Assembly: GCF_003589595.1 (NCBI RefSeq)
Contig: NW_020653713.1
Span: 1,939,420-2,003,419 of the forward strand
DNA from: Hyposmocoma kahamanoa
Taxonomy: Eukaryota > Arthropoda > Insecta > Lepidoptera > Cosmopterigidae
Length of the DNA stretch: 64,000 bases
Direction of reading: 5' to 3'
Part shown: positions 57,001-64,000 of the stretch, piece by piece
Position numbering within the stretch: position 1 is the stretch's first letter
How the letters are laid out: every line of letters begins with the position of its first letter
The notes under the pieces: model-generated
Seen by the model: only the letters and a program-made list of their open reading frames with translations
Told to the model about the DNA's origin: nothing
The model's database searches: none
Position numbers and translations under genes: made by a program

Positions 57001-58284
57001 GCTTCAGACAACAAATTGAACGAATGAATGAATGGAATAATCTTTTAATACATATTTATTGGGTATATCATTAGAAGACGATATTAATAAACTTACTATA
57101 TTGTTAAAATATTTTACGAGAGTGATTTTATGTTCTATTGTGTGCAATAAAGTATATTGCTTTGCGATGAATTGTATACAATATGCAACACGTGTAAAAG
57201 GTCATTGACATATTTCAATACTTGGGAATAAAACAACAAACAACCACAAACTTTGTTAGGAGGAAATTTTATTTTAACCTAAAAAACATAATTCCCGCGA
57301 CTTCTAATTGAAATGCAATAATGCAGTACAAGTTTTTTTACAAAGCCATTGACCTAAATTCATTTATTTTTCATATATTAAATTTAGTATTAGTTTATGT
57401 ACGATTATTGTGGACCATCGGATAATTTGGAAAATATCTTTTGTTGTTAAATTTGTGTTATGGTTATTTATTACTATATCAATATTCCATAAAAATCTCA
57501 AGGTTATTGTAATTTATTGATATCAGTAGGTATTTTCGAAGGTAATTCCTTATCATGAGACACATCGGTAGCGTATTACCATGATGACTAATTTTATGTT
57601 TCGAATTAAAATTATATTGTACTGGTTTAACGCTCTGTTTAAATATATTTTTTTAATTACCAAATGGAGACTGAAATATAATAAAATGGCGCATAATATA
57701 ACAATACAATAAATAGTCAAATAAATAACTTCCTGATTAATCTGATTACAAAATTGCTCTACGCAAGTACAATGTGCACGATTCTAACGGGCCCCAAACA
57801 AAGCCCTGCATCGAGCGAATACAGCCTTTACTGCATTCAATGTTCCCACAGGTCCCCCCGCGCGTCGCACCGCTCCCCTCCCGGGTCATAATTTACTACG
57901 ACGACGTAAGCACATTGAAATTTTGGACTCTATTTCCACGAACGAAGCAGTGAAATTGCTTAGAGACACATTCAGAGCTCCGATTTTCCACTAACTACAA
58001 AACAAACACAACGAATTTGAACCTTAATGCTAAGGCGATAATAACGATAAGGTTATTGAATAGGTAGGATTTGGCATGGTCGCAGTGTAGTTGTAGAGTT
58101 CTAGTATTTATGTAACGATGAGAAAAATGTACGCAATAATAAAAAGTTTAATAGGAACTTGTGTACATTTTAATAGGAACGAAAATCCCGTGCCTGATTG
58201 TTTTTTTAATGTGTTTATGACGATTGATTTCATGATTAGAAATGCTTTGATTGTATGATTATTTGGAAAGGATAGATTTTTTTT
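57001..58284. other. No gene seen; one GC-rich stretch
   Basis: GC-rich sequence at 57785-57895 (CCCCCCGCGCGTCGCACCGC) may be regulatory. The remainder is AT-rich without a recognised repeat. Confidence 0.3.
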
Positions 58285-58288
58285 ACGA

Positions 58289-58445
58289 TACCAAGTGACG
58301 CATGATATTAAAGCCCACTGCCACTGCGCCCGTAATCCTCAGATATGTAAGTTGACAAGTCCCAGTACTACCAGGACCCTTAACAAACCGGAACACAGTA
58401 ATGCTCACGTCACTGCTCGGCGGCAGAAATAGGAATAAATTGATG
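58289..58445 (+). repeat. GACGGGACGA repeat family, degenerate
   Basis: ACCAAGTGACGCATGATATT, CCACTGCCACTGCGCCCG, AGTTGACAAGTCCC, GCTCGGCGGCAGAAATAGG in family order. Confidence 0.6.
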
Positions 58446-58561
58446 ATGACAATGATAAGCTGGCGGAAAGAATAAAAAGTAATAAGTACCAGGATTCCAG
58501 ACTACCTTTGGAGTCAAAATCCCGTGCGGTCCCAGTACCCTTCATCTGTACAAAATGTTAT

Positions 58562-58725
58562 CCAAAAAATTAATAGGCTGTTTGGGAAACCCAAGGGCCG
58601 GCAGCTACTTTGCCCAACGCATTAGCATAGCAATACAAAGGGGGAACGCTGCCAGCATCTTGGGCACCTTGTCACGGGGACGCTACTATATTCATACCCA
58701 CCAAGTATTAGTTTCTAGTATTTAA
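58562..58725 (+). mobile_element. C-terminal end of the R2-like (RLE) LINE
   Basis: The plus strand reads GNPRAGSYFAQRISIAIQRG, then NAASILGTLSRG, ending at TAA 58723-58725. It is the same C-terminus as the 2111 copy ([27 protein letters not shown]). Strongly 5' truncated. Confidence 0.75.
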
Positions 58726-59449
58726 GTTTTTATTGTACCTTTCACACTGTATATTTTAACTTATTGTCTAATAAATAGTTAAAAATACATAATGTGTTTC
58801 AAGTAGTTCGTGTTATTTTTATGATTTTCATTTAATTAAAGCAATTTTGAAGGCTTTATTATAATGCCAAGGAGAAGAATTTTCCATTTAGTTCATCTCG
58901 TTAGTTCTGGTATATGTTAGGTCAGCGCTCTTTCACCACCACCAAGTTGTTCACAGTAGCTTCATGTTAAACAATTCCGAGATGCAGCTGTCCTTTAATG
59001 CATGTATTGTTCGTAAACATTTCGGAATTTATTAATTTTTTTTATTACTTTCTGTTAAGCTTTATTTGTTTTTTTTTACCTTACCCGTATATTATCAAAA
59101 TAAAAATACAACGATGAGAAGAAAATTTGGAAAATTACTTGCCCTTTGAAAACCAAGTAATTTGACACAAATCACCAAGAACATTTGAAGCACGCATACA
59201 ACGATTGCACTAGTCATACCGTGACCGTGCAACGGTACTTGAAATTGGCTCAAATCATAGCTCAACTGCATCGCACTACCATTAGATACGCCTGCATTTT
59301 GGGGAACAAAGCTGAATCGAAAATTCTTTTTTCGCTAAGTACCGTACAAAGAGATCGTACTTTATTGTACCGTAACCTATTAAGAAGACACCAATGGCGG
59401 CTGCTTTCAGGTTTACCTAAACTTCAAGTGATACACATAGAGTAAATAC

Positions 59450-60213
59450 TACCTCCTGAAATATCGGAATTATTAAAAAAAAATATTTCGTATGGTATAG
59501 TGTGTATTTTAAATTATAATTACAAAGCTTTTCTTCTAAATCATTGACTTACAATTATATGGACGTCGGGTCCGCGCTAAAAAGTGTCCGAACTTATAGG
59601 GCGTTAAAATCGTATACAGAGCGTCATTCACGCTTTAGTCTTCGTTTGTTCGACTGACAGCGAAGCAAGCAAAATTAGACAGTACTGCGATGACATTACA
59701 ATTTAAATTCAACGTTTTAGCTTTTTCATATTCCTTTACATGTCACTACGTTTAAATAGGTTGACTTGGGATAATTTTTTCGTGGTTTTTGTGTTAGACC
59801 CGTCGTCCATTTATTTGTAAGTCAATGTTCTAAATACACTATCGTAGTAATAATAATGCATATAGATATAAAAAAGGTTAACCAGGTGGGTTTTTTTTAT
59901 AATACCAAATGACGGGACGATCAAGTCGTACGCCTGGTGGTAAACTGGAACTCTAAACTGAAACACAGTAATGCTGACATTACTGCTTGGCGGCAGAACT
60001 AGGTAAGGTGGCAGTACTTCCCTGGACGAACTCTTTAACAAGCACCTCTACTGCTACTAAAGTGGTCCTGGAGAAAAGCTTAAAAACAGCTACACAGACG
60101 AGAAGGACGCTGTTAAACAGAGAGAAACATTAATAATAACCATAGGCACTGGAATAGTAAAATAATTACTAGTTACATAACAAATAACCATTCCGGTATT
60201 TCAGAAGGAGGTA
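59450..60213. repeat. Inverted pair of short repeats about 740 bp apart
   Basis: TACCTCCTGAAATATCGGAA (59450-59469) faces TTCCGGTATTTCAGAAGGAG (60191-60210). Related single copies occur at 26413 and 33048. Confidence 0.45.
59899..60062 (+). repeat. GACGGGACGA repeat family, internally deleted
   Basis: TACCAAATGACGGGACGATC, GCTTGGCGGCAGAACTAGG and the ACCTCTACTGCTACTAAAG end are clear. The middle is missing. Confidence 0.7.
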
Positions 60214-60222
60214 TTATTCACT

Positions 60223-61940
60223 CTATGTGTATTATGTAGTTCTTTGTAGTTAAGGTGAGCATACTCCGCCTATTGGAATTAATTTACTAAAATTAGATAC
60301 TACAAAATCGACTACTATGTAGTTAAAAATAACCATCAATTACATAAACGAGTATATCTTAATTGTAATAAAACATCTTTATTCATTTTGCCTTATAAAA
60401 AGCAACGACCTATATAAAACCACCTTTTTTCAATGTCCGTATAAAAATTATACAGATTTAATAACAATACAGATAGGGGCGTAACAAATATGAGAAACAT
60501 AGCAAACTCGTTAGTTTAACTACATTCTGTGTCTCAGACAGTAATCTGTTAAAATGGATACTTTTGTATATGCATGTATAAATTATACAACAAAAGTTGA
60601 TTGTTGTTTAATATCATATTACAGTTATAATATGGACCACAGTTTCTATGTCGCACTGCTGTTGCAATTGCTTATAACTCATAATCTAAGATACTTCATC
60701 TTCGGTACCACCTCAGCTAGAATTAAAATTTTTACCGTACTAATACGGTTCGTTTTGCTTGGGGCTAGCGACAGGGACACTGGCTTTATTTCATAATTTA
60801 TTTTTTTACAAACAAAATTAAAAGAATTTGAAAAATGGATATCGTATACTATACGTGTTTTAGTTACGTGTTTAGTTCAGTTGATATAAAAAAAAAATCA
60901 TTGCTATATTGAAATTACCTATGAGATAAGTTTGTGTTCTATTGTAAACATTTTTAGGAGGGTGTTACTCAGTGTAAGATCCTCAATTTTACTATATATT
61001 TCTTCCAAAGTAATTGATTCCACACTTTCACTGCTATGCGAAATCAACCAACGCCATTTGAGATTGTTGCAGTGTAGACTCTTAACTCATAATGGCACAA
61101 ACATTTTGTGTCCAAGGAGAAAACATTCCTTACTCAAAAATACAAAATCGTTAAGATTTATTTATTTATTTATTGAGGAATGACAAACAAATGTACACGG
61201 TGAGTTATACAGAATAAGAATATCGGTTTAGCTAATAGTACAATCAACCACATCATCCACAGATTACTACAAAAATATAAAATTTTAAATTGAAGCATAA
61301 TCGCTAGTGTAATTATTTAAAAGTGCAATGCCGACAAAGAAAATAAGTTTAAAAAACAAACAAACTTAATAACGTTACTAAGTACAATTAAAAAAAAAAC
61401 AGTTTCACAATCCACTACAGTGTCATACCCAATGCTTCAGTAACCGCCCTCTTAAATTTGTATTTAGACAGATCAAAAATGTCAACTTCCGACAATAGCT
61501 CATTATAATTTTGAAATGGTCGCCTTAGAGGAGCGCGTATACCGAGACGTAAGTGCAAAGATCTCTCTAATAATCTTTGATATATACATAAATTTTAATA
61601 ATCCTTCACCGGAAGTGAATAATGATTTTTTTTATCGATTCTATTACAAAAGATTGTATTAACAGTATAAAATACAAGTTATTACCAAGATATAACAATG
61701 CATATTCATTCATTTCCGACACGACACGTTTGTTTATAAAATGTAAACAAACAAAAACAAGCGTTGAAGTGCGCGAGCGCATTTAAAAGTCATGTTCTGG
61801 GTCAGATTGATTGGTGCAACAACATAGAGACGAAAGTTAAACAACTACAACTATAGACGGGGTTCTTTGATTCTTACATGACGTCATCAATTTCAGGCAA
61901 ACTTCTAGTCCATTGTTTTTTCAAGGTTAGTTTATTAACT
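60223..61940. other. No gene recognised
   Basis: Reading frames at 60554 and 60932 (plus) have no domain or splice context. (TTTA)n-like sequence at 61157-61176. Confidence 0.4.
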
Positions 61941-61945
61941 GCAAC

Positions 61946-62095
61946 GTAGAGGTCCTGGGTTCGATTTCCGAGCCGAGAGAAATAATTCTATGGCCTACAT
62001 TTATTTCTCTCGAGAGTTTGTTGTGTTACATATAGACAACCACAAATTACACTCATGGCATCCGCGATATAGGATTTCCATAGTGCTATAAATAA
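61946..62095 (+). mobile_element. Degenerate S1 SINE
   Basis: GTAGAGGTCCTGGGTTCGAT (B box), ATGGCCTACATTTATTTCTC and ATAGACAACCACAAATTACA. Part of the body is rearranged in orientation. Confidence 0.55.
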
Positions 62096-62352
62096 AAAAA
62101 TCTTTATTTTAAACTTAGCGCAATGAATGTGTGCGTTTTTATTATTACTATTATTTGAGAGTTTATTAAGTGCCAGGTTAAGTGTAACCGGCGCGGCGGT
62201 AGTAATGGTACCTACCATACAAAAAAATTATTAAGCAAATGAAAAAAAACTGTTTTTTGAAAACGTATTTGCAAAACCGCCTATTTGGCTGTTGGTACAT
62301 TTGTTGAAGTAATTGGCCCACCTTACTTCAACAAATGTGTATGTATGTATTT

Positions 62353-62520
62353 AGTAGCAGTAGAGGTCCTTGTGAAAGAGTTAGTTCAGTGAAGTACTGT
62401 CACCTTATCTATTTCTGCCGACACGCAGTAATGTGAGCATTGGTGTTTTCCGGTTTTGAAGGGTAAGGGTGCTGGTGAGATTACCACCAGGCGCAGGACT
62501 TCCCGTCACTTTGTATCATA
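62353..62520 (-). repeat. GACGGGACGA repeat family, partial
   Basis: The plus strand begins AGTAGCAGTAGAGGTCCTTG, has CTATTTCTGCCGACACG and ends GCAGGACTTCCCGTCACTTT. Confidence 0.65.
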
Positions 62521-62680
62521 AAAAAAACGCAAAACTCACAAAAGTTTTACAGCAATCTGATGAATAATAAAAAAACAAACATTCTTATTACACATTTATA
62601 CACATAGACCTGCAGCACCTTATACCGACAAAGAAATAAATTCGTTGATTAATTTCGGGACAGCATTTAGGCCACCAATT

Positions 62681-62905
62681 TAATAATAATAATAATAACG
62701 CACACACTCAACATAGCTTGGGGAACAACTAGGGAAACCCTGTGTCGCGGGTGCCATGGACACACACATAGACAATCACAAATTACACCCAAACTCACGA
62801 GAGAAATAACTGTAGGCCATACAATATTTCTCCCGGCCCGGGAATCGAACCTGGGACCTCTGCTTGGCAGTCCGGCATGGTAACCGTCCGGCCACGGAGG
62901 CAATT
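62681..62905 (-). mobile_element. tRNA-derived SINE (family S1), near complete
   Basis: Both Pol III boxes and the body are readable on the minus strand, with an (TTA)n tail. CTTGGGGAACAA replaces a few bases near the tail. Confidence 0.85.
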
Positions 62906-63035
62906 AAAATTAAAATTAAAAATTGCAATTTTGATAACAATTGTGGATTCAAATTACCCGTAACATCTTTGTTCACGGCAAACGTATTTTACGGTTTCAA
63001 ATAGATGCAAAATGCATCTACGTTGGGAAAGAAAG

Positions 63036-63150
63036 ACGCGGCACTCCGGATGGCCGGCGATGCGTGCGCTAAGATTCCGCGATTACGTAAAACATTTCGA
63101 CACCGACGACGCAGGCGCAGCCAACGGGTTTTCTAATTCCTCCGATGCAA
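63036..63150. promoter_or_regulatory. GC-rich stretch
   Basis: CGGATGGCCGGCGATGCGTG and CGACACCGACGACGCAGGCG within AT-rich flanks; no frame or repeat recognised. Confidence 0.2.
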
Positions 63151-63764
63151 CCATTTCGAGGCAAGTGCATGGTGAGAATTAATTCATACGAATAAGGTTG
63201 TTTATTGCGCTCAAGTAAAACTTTAACTTGTTCGAAAGCGGTGACGGTTCAGTGGGACAACGGTTGCTCCTTGAGAAACCCATGGTTTGATTCATTTTGC
63301 AGTGTTAAATCACTCAGGAACAAAGGATTCCGTAATATATGCCGGATAAATTAAATGGACTACGCTAAGTATCTGTATAACAATAAGTTTTGGGAGGTGA
63401 CTGAAGTGCACTGCTGGTTTGGGCGCATTAGGTGCACTGTAAAGTACTCCAAATCACCCAAATGCTTTAAAAGCACGATATATTCTTCTAATGTGTAATA
63501 TAATTATATTTCTGTCCATATCCAACCTCTTAGGGTGACATGGCACATCAATGTTTTTTAAACTTATTAAATATCTTTTTAGATCTAATGTTCAATTGTT
63601 TTATCACTGATCCATTAACTATGATACGAATCTACATTTTATCACATTTAACAATATTGATAATTTAAATAAATGCCTTAAAACAAAACTAAATATGTTT
63701 ATCTACCCTAGATAAACTCGAAACAAAGAAAATAATAACTTTCTAATGCATTTCCCTAGCCAAA

Positions 63765-63875
63765 ATCGTGTCGGCCCCGTCCCACCGTCGGTCGCGGGCG
63801 CAGGTCGCCAAAATAGAAAGTTGCAAGTTGCAGTACGCAATGCGCGTGCGCGTGCTCGTTCACTATTCTCTATAT
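63765..63875. promoter_or_regulatory. GC-rich island near the window end
   Basis: GGTCGCGGGCGCAGGTCG and ATGCGCGTGCGCGTGCTCG, with TGACGTAA (CRE-like) at about 63885. May be a promoter or 5' non-coding exon of a minus-strand transcript; motif and composition evidence only. Confidence 0.3.
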
Positions 63876-64000
63876 GATAATCGTGTGACGTAAGGGTTTT
63901 TAGCCGCCTTTCGTTGTTAGTCGCAATAAACACAAAATTGATACGAGTAGTTAACAAAATATCCAATTGCTCTACGATTCGTTTAACTTGAAGTTTATTT

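Overview
This window looks like AT-rich, gene-poor nuclear DNA from a lepidopteran insect (moth or butterfly). The evidence is the repeat content: tRNA-headed SINEs, RTE-like LINE tails ending in GATGAT runs, and short foldback DNA elements of kinds I know from moth and butterfly genomes. Spliced coding exons with GT-AG borders show it is eukaryotic. Nothing bacterial, organellar or viral was seen. The species cannot be named from sequence alone.

The one gene I recognise is chinmo, a BTB/zinc-finger transcription factor, on the minus strand. A first BTB exon lies at 43548-43693. A short exon at 56613-56671 has a perfect donor, and its phase joins the BTB exon without a break. Together they would give a BTB protein with a basic, serine/arginine-rich N-terminal extension across a 12.9-kb intron. 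I did not find the rest of the BTB domain or the zinc fingers at lower coordinates, so most of 1-43547 is probably chinmo intron. On the plus strand, a short start exon (49805-49861) sits inside the 12.9-kb intron, and a candidate terminal exon lies at 33661-33764. I recognise neither product.

Mobile-element debris dominates the rest. There are C-terminal fragments of several LINE families: RTE-like, CR1/jockey-like, and one R2-like type with a restriction-like endonuclease. There are at least three SINE families, a roughly 250-bp repeat with AACCGAC ends (eight copies), and a roughly 280-bp repeat starting near GACGGGACGA (a dozen copies or pieces). Several insertions still show target-site duplications: a hAT-like foldback element at 44902-45465 (8 bp), a LINE fragment at 3002-3309 (11 bp), and a three-layer nest at 25608-26072.

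GC-rich, apparently unique islands at about 13.85, 20.1, 28.1, 33.45, 56.9, 57.8, 63.1 and 63.8 kb are candidate promoters, 5' exons or enhancers. I found no CRISPR array, rRNA, or convincing functional tRNA. No gene network beyond chinmo can be inferred from this window.
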